A stretch of DNA of 64,000 nt from Alloprevotella sp. Lung230 (GTDB lineage Bacteria > Bacteroidota > Bacteroidia > Bacteroidales > Bacteroidaceae): positions 79,354 to 143,353 of the forward strand of contig NZ_JACSUD010000006.1 of NCBI RefSeq assembly GCF_014385435.1. Direction: 5' to 3'. The position numbers were made by a program, and so were the translations under genes. This document shows positions 8,400 to 18,830 of the stretch, piece by piece. A model generated the notes under the pieces. That model worked only from the letters and a program-made list of their open reading frames with translations, did no database searches and was not told the DNA's origin. Position 1 is the stretch's first letter; each line of letters starts with the position of its first letter.

Positions 8400-9113
8400 T
8401 TATCGTATGAGGTGATAGTGCGCCCGAGCTTCGGCACGCGTTTTGAAATTGAAGTGCCACCATTCCGTGGGAAGCACTTTGAAACCTCCCACTGCCATCA
8501 CTTCGCGGAGGAGACGACGGCGTGTCAAGTGCTGTCGGGTGAGGCTCTCTTTGCGAAAATGCGCGGTTTCATCGCGCACATGAGCCAACTTTCCGAGGTA
8601 GTCTATCGGTGTGCCCATCGACAGGCCGGTGGTATCGCCGGCGGCGTGGAGCAAACGTCCGCTGCGGTCGTAGACATTCCGACGCCAGCACAGGGTGATA
8701 TCGACCGCCAGTCCATAGTTGTGCAGTCCGCCTCCACGCGCCGGATTGCTCACGTAGATGCTTCGGTTCGTCCCCTTCACCACATCCCACATGTGTTGCT
8801 GCACCGACATGGGCCGGGTGGCATCGTAGACCTTCAGACTCAGGTCGGGATGCCGCCGTTGCAATTCGGTCTGTGCCTTGCGAAGGGCACGTGCCGTTTC
8901 GGGGAGCAAATAGGCGGTGTGCAAATCATGATACAAGATTCGGCCGGTGAAATTGTCGGCTCGCGCATACATCAGACTGACAAAAATCGTACTGTCCACG
9001 CTGTGCACATCGACCAAACCTTGCTGTTCGATGCGCCGTTCGAGGGGCGTTTTTTGTGCCCAACTCATCGGACTACCGACAAAAAACAGAAGAAACAAAA
9101 GACGTAAACACAT
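8400..9113 (-). CDS. M15D family D-Ala-D-Ala dipeptidase (VanX/DdpX type), exported
   Basis: 237 residues from the ATG at 9113 (a TTG at 9125 is possible but the ATG gives a clean signal peptide ending MSWAQ). Zinc and catalytic motifs of the family are present: YDATRPMSVQQHMWDVVKG, GGGLHNYGLAVDITLCW (SxHxxGxAxD-like, with Leu where Ser usually stands) and TEWWHFNF. Such enzymes cut D-Ala-D-Ala or related peptides. With a signal peptide and no van genes nearby, a periplasmic role in peptidoglycan peptide turnover is more likely than vancomycin resistance. gyrB lies upstream, behind a terminator. Confidence 0.88.
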   Translation of the reverse strand: MCLRLLFLLFFVGSPMSWAQKTPLERRIEQQGLVDVHSVDSTIFVSLMYARADNFTGRILYHDLHTAYLLPETARALRKAQTELQRRHPDLSLKVYDATRPMSVQQHMWDVVKGTNRSIYVSNPARGGGLHNYGLAVDITLCWRRNVYDRSGRLLHAAGDTTGLSMGTPIDYLGKLAHVRDETAHFRKESLTRQHLTRRRLLREVMAVGGFKVLPTEWWHFNFKTRAEARAHYHLIR

Positions 9114-9127
9114 AAACAGGTGCAATC

Positions 9128-9176
9128 AAAAAAGACAACTGCCCTCTTCGACTCGGCGTGAGGTCGGAGAGAGCAG
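9128..9176 (-). terminator. gyrB terminator
   Basis: A 14-position stem with two non-Watson-Crick positions (9139-9152 with 9163-9176) and T6 on the minus strand (A-run 9128-9133). It sits between the gyrB stop and the start of the peptidase gene. Confidence 0.65.
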
Positions 9177-9235
9177 TGGTGAGAAAAAGGCCGTCCGGAG
9201 GACCGCACAAGATGACGCCCTTAGCCGTATCAGCA

Positions 9236-11656
<2,421 letters not shown>

Positions 11657-11985
11657 CCTCGCGCGCGCGTCCCTACAATAGTTCTTGTTTTTATCCTTCA
11701 CGCCTTCACCACCAAAACAACCTTTTGACTATAAAGCACTTACAGGTGAAGGCAAAGAAACATTCTCCCTTCACCTGCCTTCACCAACACCTCACTTCGG
11801 TGAAGGCAGTGAAGGCAAAAAGACACGACCTATTGTGTAGTATATACGCGCGCGAGAACAAACAAAAGGAGGCAACACGCGCCCACATGCCCCACTCCAC
11901 CCGACTCAGGAAGCCCGCCTTTTCTACCTCCCAGCTAAATCCAACTACCTCAGAGGTAGAAAAAACTATCTCTGAGGTAGCTGTT
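11657..11985. repeat. Palindromic composite repeat, locus 1
   Basis: Two inverted arms, 11657-11710 and 11799-11855, each contain in outward order a GTGAAGGC(A)GTGAAGG block, an A-rich stretch, TGTAG and an alternating CGCGCGCG tract followed by GAG. On the right the sequence continues to a 15-bp inverted repeat (11945-11980, stem CTACCTCAGAGGTAG, loop A6, one mismatch). The same order occurs at 43150-43503 and, inverted, at 63703-64000. Read along each arm the DNA still looks partly coding (VKAVKAK...YARE...TSEVEKTISEV), as if decayed from a gene. Confidence 0.75.
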
Positions 11986-12063
11986 CCTCCTTCCCCGAAA
12001 TGTTAAATCCAAGTTAAAGTAGGGTTGGAGTGGCTGATTTTGAGGCCGAGATGTCTATATCTA

Positions 12064-12164
12064 AATAACCAGGTGTCCAAAATCAATCGTAGTTATCTTA
12101 GTCGTAGGATGCTCTCTACTATGGTACTATCTTTGTATCAATTTATTCTGAGCACCTACTTATT
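12064..12164. repeat. MITE-like element, short copy
   Basis: 101 bp with imperfect terminal inverted repeats (AATAACCAGGTGTCCAAAAT at left, AATAAGTAGGTGCTCAGAAT from the right end). Its ends and subterminal CGTAGT...CGTAGGATG match the longer copy at 18428-18638, of which it looks like an internal-deletion derivative. It has no coding capacity. Confidence 0.65.
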
Positions 12165-12295
12165 CCTTGGAAACTTACGAAGAAAAGCCGAATAACAGAA
12201 GGCCGTGTGTGGAGAAATGCCGCTGTACGGTGCACATTTCGTCAGTGATTGACCTTGGCTTCTCCCTTTCGAAAAACGAACCGACCTAAAAACGC

Positions 12296-12325
12296 AAAAA
12301 GCACCTGCGAGGGGTTCGCAAGTGC
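12296..12325 (-). terminator. Terminator of tRNA-Met
   Basis: A 10-bp stem with one mismatch (12301-12310 with 12316-12325) followed by TTTTT on the minus strand, 16 bases beyond the tRNA 3' end. Confidence 0.75.
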
Positions 12326-12340
12326 TTCATTGGGAGAATG

Positions 12341-12414
12341 TGGACCAGCTAGGGCTTGAACCTAGGACCTCCAGATTATGAGTCTGTTGCTCTAACCAAC
12401 TGAGCTACAAGTCC
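12341..12414 (-). tRNA. tRNA with CAT anticodon, probably elongator tRNA-Met
   Basis: 74 nt cloverleaf on the minus strand: acceptor GGACTTG with CTGGTCC (one T-T mismatch), D-stem GCTC/GAGC with GGTTA loop, anticodon loop CTCATAA (anticodon CAT), T-arm CTAGG TTCAAGC CCTAG. CCA is not encoded. It lacks the initiator features (no GGG/CCC at the base of the anticodon stem). A tRNA-Ile2 whose C34 is modified to lysidine shares this anticodon and is the alternative. It has its own promoter and terminator. Confidence 0.9.
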
Positions 12415-12441
12415 GTAGAAAGACGCTATTCTTTCTTTCTG

Positions 12442-12473
12442 CAAAGGTAATGAAAAAGAAAAAGGCGACCAAA
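12442..12473 (-). promoter_or_regulatory. tRNA-Met promoter (TTTG-N20-TACCTTTG)
   Basis: On the minus strand TTTG (plus 12470-12473), exactly 20 bases, then TACCTTTG (plus 12442-12449), a textbook Bacteroidota housekeeping promoter 28 bases before the tRNA. Its -33 box and spacer overlap the nuclease terminator hairpin. Confidence 0.8.
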
Positions 12474-12490
12474 TTTTGGCACGCCTTTTT
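12459..12490 (-). terminator. Terminator of the nuclease operon
   Basis: The hairpin AAAAAGGCG / CGCCTTTTT (12459-12467 with 12482-12490) has an inner CCAAA/TTTGG stem and T-rich sequence on the minus strand. It lies 24 bases past the nuclease stop. It is symmetrical enough to act in both directions. Confidence 0.7.
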
Positions 12491-12514
12491 CATAAACGTA
12501 CAGAAGGAGGAACA

Positions 12515-13414
12515 CTAAAATTTCCAAGCCGATGGAGTAGCGATGCGCTCAACGGCAACTTCGACCGCATCGGGGAGGTTGTGGAAGAAGTCGATGCCGG
12601 TGAGCGTTTGCAGTTCGGCCACCGAAACGACGTGTTGCAGCATTCGTTGCTTAGAACCTTTGTGCCCATAGTCCTTGTGTTCGAGCCGAAAACCGATGGC
12701 GGAATACGTGCCATTCTTGACTTTGAGCAAAGCCATGAAGTAGTATTTGGGCACGGGCAGGCGCTGGGAAGTGATGCGGCGAAGCACGTTGGGCTCATAG
12801 ATGGTGCCTCCCTTCACCACATAGAGGGTGTCGGCAAAGTCGGGGTCGCGCCCGAGGGTCTGCACATGGTTTTCCAGCGCGCTCCAATAATCCTGGTTGA
12901 ACTGCGGGTCCTGCGGACTCATGTTGGAGATGTAGAACGTTTGGTCGTTGGCTTCGCGCGAATAGAGGCGGTCGGCCGAGGCGCAAAGGTGGCCATGGTC
13001 GTAGCCTTTGAAGCTCAAGTCGTCGGCGAGGGCGTACTGCACAGGGAGTTTAGGGTCGCGAGGATACTGAGGGCGGATGGTGTGTGCCTTGCGCGTCACG
13101 TTGCGGGGACGCGTGTCGCCATCGAAACGGAAGGCCACCCATCGCGTGTGGTAGAGCGAGGTGTCGTAGGCATAGGCATAGTTGAGCACAGAGTCACCGC
13201 CGGTCCGGACAGGCGCCGTGCGGTGGACCACAAAGATTTCGTGGGCATCCTTTTTGAGCGCCGGCATTTCCAAGCGGGCAAGGTCGTTTTTGGGCAAAAC
13301 AACGTGACTCGGTTTGTCGTCACCGCCAAACTGTATGTTGGGATTGTGGCCGTCGCAAGCTGTCAAAAGGAGAGACGCCAGTATGAAAAGGGGGATGGCA
13401 AGAGATTTCAGCAT
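12515..13414 (-). CDS. DNA/RNA non-specific endonuclease (NUC1 family), lipoprotein
   Basis: 299 residues from the ATG at 13414 (the longer frame has no signal peptide). Lipobox LLLTAC puts it on an outer or periplasmic face. The catalytic motif is YDHGHLCASADR (DRGH-like, with His for Arg), followed by YISNMSPQDPQFNQDYWSALE, which carries the Asn that binds the metal. It cuts single- and double-stranded nucleic acid. It is the last gene of an operon with a TonB receptor and two other lipoproteins, which suggests that it feeds nucleic-acid fragments to that receptor (inference). Confidence 0.9.
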   Translation of the reverse strand: MLKSLAIPLFILASLLLTACDGHNPNIQFGGDDKPSHVVLPKNDLARLEMPALKKDAHEIFVVHRTAPVRTGGDSVLNYAYAYDTSLYHTRWVAFRFDGDTRPRNVTRKAHTIRPQYPRDPKLPVQYALADDLSFKGYDHGHLCASADRLYSREANDQTFYISNMSPQDPQFNQDYWSALENHVQTLGRDPDFADTLYVVKGGTIYEPNVLRRITSQRLPVPKYYFMALLKVKNGTYSAIGFRLEHKDYGHKGSKQRMLQHVVSVAELQTLTGIDFFHNLPDAVEVAVERIATPSAWKF

Positions 13415-13503
13415 AAAGAGAAAGCAACTCACGCACCTCGTCTCCACAACAATAGCGGAGAGTGGGTGCGTGAGGAGTAAAACAATCGCGTCTTGAAAGA
13501 GAC

Positions 13504-14622
13504 TTATTTGACCACAAAGTTCTTCACTTCCCAAGTAGAGGCCACGCTGGTGGTGCTGGTGTAGCAGAAGCCAAACTGCACCGTCTTTCCGGCGAAACTA
13601 CTCAAATCGACCTTTCCGGACGAGATGAAATTCCAGTCGGCTCCTGTGGGATAGGTCGGAATGGTGAGTTGCTGCCAAGTACCGGTAGTGCCCTCGCGCA
13701 CCCAGAGGGTGTTTTCGGTTTTGGCATCAGCGGCATACTTTTGTGCGTGGTCAAAAGTGAGCACGTTGCCCGTGGTGAGGGTGATGGCGGGCGAGATAGC
13801 CCATGCCTTGGTGGCATAGCGCGTGCCGCCCACATAGGCGGAGGCTTTGAGACCGAACTTGGCATCTTGTGCCCAGACGCGGGTGATACCTGTGGGGAGT
13901 GTGCCTTGCTCCAGCGTCCAGCCGTCGGCATTGTCGGTGAGCGCCTTCGAGTAGATGGGCGTGCCAGGCGTAGGAGTGGGGGTCGGGGTCGGAGTTGGCG
14001 TAGGAGTGGGCGTTACGCTTTCGGGCGCACCCTTTTGGAAAATGAAGTTCTTCACCTCCCACGTCGAACCACTCACGTTGTCGGTGTTGTAGCGCAAGGC
14101 GATGCGCACCTTCTTGCCCAAGAACTGTGCAGGAACGGCCAAGTCGGCGTGTGAGAAGGTGGTCCAGTCGCGGCCTTCGGTCCAAGTTTGCGAAATCACC
14201 GTCCAGCCCTGGTCGGCTTTCTTCTCGTCAAAACTTTCCGTGATGAGGAGTTGTTGGTTTTCGTCGGCTTTGCTATAGCGCAAGATGTAGTCGAAAGCGA
14301 TGTGGGCGGCCTCAACGCCTTTGAGGTCGACCTCCTTGCTCACCAAGTAGTAAGTGCCGGCCGTTGTCTTTTTGGTCGAGTTGTCATAGCCGGCAGCTTT
14401 GGCCGTTTTGAAGTCAATTTTCCATCCGCCCTGACCCGAGGTGGTGAAGTTGGTGAAGACCCCAAGTTCGGAGGAGAAGGACTCTTCGATGAAGGTCGAG
14501 GCACCGGGCTTGGGGGTGTCCGGGGTTTCAGTAGGAATTTGATAGGGCGAAGGCACGTCTTCGCAGGCCGTAAAGCCGAGAGCGAGGGTGCAAGCCGCCA
14601 GAAGAGAGGCAAATTTGTTCAT
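13504..14622 (-). CDS. Lipoprotein with two choice-of-anchor-J-like domains and a Pro-Thr linker
   Basis: 372 residues. Lipobox LGFTAC. Two homologous beta-sandwich domains (about 43-195 and 225-372), each ending STWEVKNF, are separated by a (PT)9-like linker at about 204-222. That repeat is visible in the DNA at about 13967-14012 and could vary in length by slippage. Such domains occur in surface adhesins and binding proteins of Bacteroidota. It sits between the DUF5689 lipoprotein and the nuclease in one operon, so a surface binding subunit is plausible. The ligand is unknown. Confidence 0.75.
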   Translation of the reverse strand: MNKFASLLAACTLALGFTACEDVPSPYQIPTETPDTPKPGASTFIEESFSSELGVFTNFTTSGQGGWKIDFKTAKAAGYDNSTKKTTAGTYYLVSKEVDLKGVEAAHIAFDYILRYSKADENQQLLITESFDEKKADQGWTVISQTWTEGRDWTTFSHADLAVPAQFLGKKVRIALRYNTDNVSGSTWEVKNFIFQKGAPESVTPTPTPTPTPTPTPTPGTPIYSKALTDNADGWTLEQGTLPTGITRVWAQDAKFGLKASAYVGGTRYATKAWAISPAITLTTGNVLTFDHAQKYAADAKTENTLWVREGTTGTWQQLTIPTYPTGADWNFISSGKVDLSSFAGKTVQFGFCYTSTTSVASTWEVKNFVVK

Positions 14623-14667
14623 ATCATTATGGTTTGATGGGCGCAGTGGACGCCTGTGAAGTTGAGG

Positions 14668-15615
14668 TTACTTTGAAAGGTTCGGAATGATGTCGTGAGG
14701 GCTTCGCAGTTGGAGTTGCCATCCGCTGTAATAGCTCATCACGCCGGTGTAGTGGCGCACATCGGCCGGGAGGGGCAGAAAGGAGAGGTCGTTTTGAGTG
14801 GAAGTGCGCAACGTAATGGTCGTGCCGGCAGGGGTGACGAGGTTGCGGTTGACGGCATAGCCCGCATCATAAAGCGCTTCGGGGGCAAAGATTTTGGGAA
14901 GGGGTTCTTTTTTGCCGGAGAGCGCCCCAACCTCAGCCTTGTTGCGAGCCGTGCCCTGCATCTCACGAAATGAGCCTATCACGCTGGCCAGGATGGGCGA
15001 GTTGAGATAGTTTTGGTGGTTCTTGTCGACCAGCCACGTGGCGCCCTGGGTGGTGGTCAGGTCGAGGGGTGTGAGTTCGGGGAGCGTGGTGTTGGGCTTG
15101 CCGACCAGTTGCACATTGTGCGCCACGCGTTCCATCAGCATCGGGCCGAGACGGAGATTGCCGGAAGAGGTATAGTAGGGTTCGCCCACCTTGGGCGTGC
15201 GGCTATAATTGCCGATGTAGAGGCCGCGGAGGTTGATGCGCACACGCTGGCCGAGGGCAAAGTAGGGATAGAGGATGGTGTGCTTGATGCCCACCTGGAT
15301 GCACTGGTCGTCGGCAGCACCGGCCGTAGAGCCGATGTGTCGCAAGATCAGTGTTTGGTAGAGGTTGCCCGAAACGTCGTTGGCTACCACAACGCCTTCA
15401 AAAATCAAGTCTTCTTTGACTTGCTCAAAGGTATTGTTGCCCGTGATGGCGTTCTTGAACTTGTTTTTCACATCAAGAATCGTTGTGTTGGGCGCTGCAA
15501 GATGGGTCGCAGTGATGGTGAGGCGGCCGGTGTCGGGCTCGTCGTGGCTGTCCATGCAGGCGGTCAAGGAGAAGGCCATCACACCGCCCATGAGGAGAGA
15601 ATATAGTTTGTTCAT
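14668..15615 (-). CDS. DUF5689-type lipoprotein
   Basis: 315 residues with lipobox SLTAC. The body matches the DUF5689 pattern of Bacteroidota: an initial FEGVVVANDVSGNLYQTLIL, then an OB-like section with VRINLRGLYIGNY and GEPYYTSSGNLRLGPM. Such proteins regularly accompany TonB receptors and nuclease or phosphatase genes. Their biochemical role is unknown. The start is 12 bases after the TonB receptor stop, so both are one transcript. Confidence 0.75.
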   Translation of the reverse strand: MNKLYSLLMGGVMAFSLTACMDSHDEPDTGRLTITATHLAAPNTTILDVKNKFKNAITGNNTFEQVKEDLIFEGVVVANDVSGNLYQTLILRHIGSTAGAADDQCIQVGIKHTILYPYFALGQRVRINLRGLYIGNYSRTPKVGEPYYTSSGNLRLGPMLMERVAHNVQLVGKPNTTLPELTPLDLTTTQGATWLVDKNHQNYLNSPILASVIGSFREMQGTARNKAEVGALSGKKEPLPKIFAPEALYDAGYAVNRNLVTPAGTTITLRTSTQNDLSFLPLPADVRHYTGVMSYYSGWQLQLRSPHDIIPNLSK

Positions 15616-15627
15616 GAGTGGACGAGA

Positions 15628-18339
15628 TTAAAACTTGAAACCGAGGTTGAGGAAGAAGTTGAGGGCGTTGGCATAGTAGTACTTCGAGTTTTTCGAAAAC
15701 TTGTAAGCCTTTCCTTCGCTGCGGGAGTAGGTGCCGCCGCTCTCTTTGTAGTAGAAGTCGGAGCGGTTTTGTTCGTACCCTCCCGTGCGCAGATTACGGT
15801 TGTTCGTCAGGTTCTGCACAGAGAAGTTGATGCTCAGACTCTTGCCTCTGCGCAAGCGGATGTAGCGGCCTATCGAAGCATCGATCATCACACCGCCCTT
15901 GAACTTCTCTTGCTGAGCTGCATAACTTTTGACTTCACGTCCGTCGGCTGCGAAGAGCACACCGCCATTGGTTTTCAGTTCGGACTCCTTGACATCGTAG
16001 ACGGCCTGTCCCTGCGCGTTCACAGAGGTGGGCAGATAGAAGTGCCCATCGGTGGCGTAGGTGCTGTTGAGGCGGCGATAGGGAGAGAAACCGACATAAA
16101 CCCGGTCATAGTAGTTGGCCGAGGCTTCAAAGAACCACCCCTTGATGCTGTATTTCGCCCCGAAAGAGAGGGCGGTAAGAGGAGTAGAATCTTCTTTCAT
16201 ACCTTTGGCGATGACGCGCATCGGCATCGGGGCTTTCGTTACCGGGTTGGCCACGGTGTTGAGTTTCGCCAGTTCGGCGGCATTCATTCCCTCGTAGCTC
16301 ACCTGTGCATAGGGGTTGTTGTCGTACTCGGCATTGCCTATCGAGGCGATGGCGTTGAGTGAGAAGTTGGTGGTCAACTGCCAGTCGATCGCAGCTTCGA
16401 GCCCATAGTGCACCTTGTCGATACCGCTCATCGTGAGGTAGGTGAAGGTAGACTGCTGGTCGTTGTAGAAGGCCGTTTGCTCCACCTGGTTGTAGAAGGC
16501 CAGATAGTAGCCGCTCACCTTACCCACCACAGGACCTATGCGGAAAGCATAGTTCAAGTCGGCGGAGAAGATGTCTTCGTTGGTAAGGTTGTCGACAAAA
16601 TTATTTTGTGCCCGTGCGGCCACGAAGGCGTTGCGCGACAAGGGTGCCTGCGAGGAGAGGCCGAGGCTGAGCGCCAAGCGGTGGTTGCGAGTGGGGGTGA
16701 AAGCGACCGTGGCCTTTCCGCCGCCCCCCAAGAACTTCGCTGCCCCGCTCTTGCCATAGCTGTTGTTTTGGTAGCGGCCGTTTTCCATCAAGCCGTTGCG
16801 CTCCATAGTCGTGCCATCGACATGTCCGGCCAGCACCAACTGAGCGTAAGCACCGGTGTACTGGTAGTTGCTCCACATTTCGGCTTTGTTCACATCGATG
16901 TTGTAGTCGTAGCCGAAACGATCGCCCTTGTTGATTTTCCGGTTGGGATGGCGCAAGTCGTTTTGTGCCTCCACGCTGTTGGGACCATAGTCCTTGATGG
17001 CAAACTTGTCGATGTCGATGTAGCGAGTGCCGCCCAGCAGGTCGGCCATCGTCTTGTAGTGCATGCCATGCGTGTGGTTGGCATAAGCACCGATGGCGAT
17101 TTTGTGATGCTGATTGAACGTCTGGTTCCAGGTGGTGGAGAACATCCACACCGTTTGGTCGTTGTGGCGGCGTTCTTGGTAGTAGAGGGCATCGCCGCCA
17201 TTGGCTTCATTTTGGCGGTTGATGAAGTACATCCGATCCCAGTTGATTTGCCGATGGGCTTTGTCGGCCGTCCAATAGTCATAGAGGCTGTTCCACTGGT
17301 CGCGGAGGAAACCTTCTTTGCCCACGTAGTGGTCCGACCGAGAATCCCAGACGTCACCCACACCCGATGGTAGATTTTTGTAGTAGTCCGGACGAGGGTC
17401 ATAGGCATTGCCGTTCCAGCCCAAAGCCGTACCGCTGTAGCGATTGTAGACAAAGCCCAGGTTGGTGGTCAGTTTTGACGTGTGCTTGTCGTTCTCCCAA
17501 TCCCAAGTCAAGATGGTCGTGGGTGAAAAGCTCTCCACGACGCGCGAATTGCGTTTCTTGCCGTTTTGATAGCCCCAGTTGGGATTGTAGTAGTGGGAAT
17601 TGGCGAGCCAATAGACTTCCTCGGTCGATGCCCCTTGTTGAGCACGCTCGGTGGGAGCGCCGTAGGTTACGAGCGAAAGCGCATGGTTCATGCCGAAGCG
17701 CTTTTCGGCAGCGAGGAAATAAGCGGCAGAGTTGTAGAACGTGCCTTCAATCACGCCTTCTGTGGCGCCACGATAGCCCACACTTCCGGCAAATGCCCAT
17801 CCGTTGGAGAGCAGCCCCGTGGCAAAGGTGTACATGCCGCGAAGATAGTAGTTGCGGTTGGTACCGGAGAGCGTGAGTTTGTTGCCCATGGCAAATTGCG
17901 AAGCGCGAGTGTTCAGGCTTTGGCCTCCGCCCATGCCCACGAGTCCGAAACGGTTGTAGTCGTAGGCGTCCACCCCTTCTTTGTTGCGCGTGGCATCGTT
18001 CAGTCCTCCCAAAGAAGAGTAGTTGAAGCGTCCCAGTTCCAAGTCGTTGAGGCGCAGTCCGTTCATGTAGGTTTGGTTGTACATGTTGTCCAACGCACGC
18101 ACGCGGAAGCGCATCGGGCTAAAGCGAAATCCGACGCTGTTGAGGAAGGGATCGTTTTTCGCCTGCACCGATGCCACGGCTTGCGAAGCGTCGAGGTCCT
18201 CATCGAGTTGCGACTCCGAGAAGGTAAAGTCGGCGTTGTCGTCTTGAAGTTTTAAGGTGTCGGCCGTATGCACTTGCGCCAAAGCGGTGGCACCCGCCAA
18301 GCACCACAGGGTGGCCAACACAGATACTCCTTTTTTCAT
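15628..18339 (-). CDS. TonB-dependent outer-membrane receptor
   Basis: 903 residues from the ATG at 18339, which gives a clean signal peptide (MKKGVSVLATLWCLAGATALAQ). A frame extends upstream into the MITE-like repeat but is not credible. The plug region is around residues 75-150 (FRVRALDNMYNQTYMNGLRL, GRFNYSSLGGLNDATRN). The remainder is a beta-barrel with many aromatic strands ending NFFLNLGFKF. No carboxypeptidase-like N-domain and no SusD partner is present, so it is not a classic glycan Sus system. First gene of the operon with DUF5689, the anchor-J lipoprotein and a nuclease. Nucleotide or nucleic-acid fragment uptake is inferred. Confidence 0.85.
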   Translation of the reverse strand: MKKGVSVLATLWCLAGATALAQVHTADTLKLQDDNADFTFSESQLDEDLDASQAVASVQAKNDPFLNSVGFRFSPMRFRVRALDNMYNQTYMNGLRLNDLELGRFNYSSLGGLNDATRNKEGVDAYDYNRFGLVGMGGGQSLNTRASQFAMGNKLTLSGTNRNYYLRGMYTFATGLLSNGWAFAGSVGYRGATEGVIEGTFYNSAAYFLAAEKRFGMNHALSLVTYGAPTERAQQGASTEEVYWLANSHYYNPNWGYQNGKKRNSRVVESFSPTTILTWDWENDKHTSKLTTNLGFVYNRYSGTALGWNGNAYDPRPDYYKNLPSGVGDVWDSRSDHYVGKEGFLRDQWNSLYDYWTADKAHRQINWDRMYFINRQNEANGGDALYYQERRHNDQTVWMFSTTWNQTFNQHHKIAIGAYANHTHGMHYKTMADLLGGTRYIDIDKFAIKDYGPNSVEAQNDLRHPNRKINKGDRFGYDYNIDVNKAEMWSNYQYTGAYAQLVLAGHVDGTTMERNGLMENGRYQNNSYGKSGAAKFLGGGGKATVAFTPTRNHRLALSLGLSSQAPLSRNAFVAARAQNNFVDNLTNEDIFSADLNYAFRIGPVVGKVSGYYLAFYNQVEQTAFYNDQQSTFTYLTMSGIDKVHYGLEAAIDWQLTTNFSLNAIASIGNAEYDNNPYAQVSYEGMNAAELAKLNTVANPVTKAPMPMRVIAKGMKEDSTPLTALSFGAKYSIKGWFFEASANYYDRVYVGFSPYRRLNSTYATDGHFYLPTSVNAQGQAVYDVKESELKTNGGVLFAADGREVKSYAAQQEKFKGGVMIDASIGRYIRLRRGKSLSINFSVQNLTNNRNLRTGGYEQNRSDFYYKESGGTYSRSEGKAYKFSKNSKYYYANALNFFLNLGFKF

Positions 18340-18427
18340 AAATGTATATCGAGGAATGTTAGGATTGAAGCCTATGCCGAAGCGCACGTTTGCTCTGCAA
18401 GCGCGACTACCGAAGGACATAGACATC

Positions 18428-18638
18428 ATAAGTAGGTCTTCAAAATTAATCGTAGTCACTTAACCGTAGGATGTTCTCAACTTTGATACCCTCTTTGCCT
18501 CCCTTTGTCTCCCTTTTCCGCCATCTCGCCTTTGTTCATCAGTCGTGTAGCTCGCTACACTCCTTCCTTCTTCGCAAAGATAAGTTGACGAAAAATGGAA
18601 ACAAATAGAGTATCAATTAATTTCGAACACCTACTTAT
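18428..18638. repeat. MITE-like element, long copy
   Basis: 211 bp with terminal inverted repeats of about 24 bp (ATAAGTAGGTCTTCAAAATT from the left, ATAAGTAGGTGTTCGAAATT from the right). The subterminal CGTAGT..CTTA..CGTAGGATG and the right-hand GTATCAATTAATT are shared with 12064-12164. It carries no ORF. It lies in the divergent region between the TonB operon and the plus-strand phosphatase gene, 89 bases from the TonB start, where it could affect expression. Confidence 0.7.
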
Positions 18639-18795
18639 TTCTACAACGTTTTTACGACCGCAAAAATAGGAAATAAAATAACATTCCGCCCCTCTTTCTC
18701 AGCTTTTTTCGCTTTTCCTCCTCATTTTTTTAATTATTCATTGGCATTTTAGAAAGATAACCCCCTAAAAAGTCGGCTATTTCGATTTTCTTGAG

Positions 18796-18803
18796 TACTT
18801 TTG
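18796..18803 (+). promoter_or_regulatory. Candidate -7 box (TACTTTTG)
   Basis: TACTTTTG (TAnnTTTG) lies 28 bases before the ATG at 18831. No clear -33 TTTG is seen. It supports the ATG at 18831 over a TTG at 18801 that overlaps the box. Confidence 0.5.
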
Positions 18804-18830
18804 CCCGAAATTTATCACCTCAATTATCTT

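Noticed and set aside
8400..9113. Vancomycin resistance vanX
   Set aside because: It has an export signal and no vanA/vanH or vanRS neighbours; a chromosomal cell-wall peptide hydrolase is more likely.
13967..14012. Microsatellite-like independent repeat element
   Set aside because: It simply encodes the Pro-Thr linker of the anchor-J lipoprotein in frame.
15628..18339. SusC/SusD-type glycan utilisation pair
   Set aside because: No SusD-like gene follows, and the receptor lacks the extended SusC N-terminal domain.
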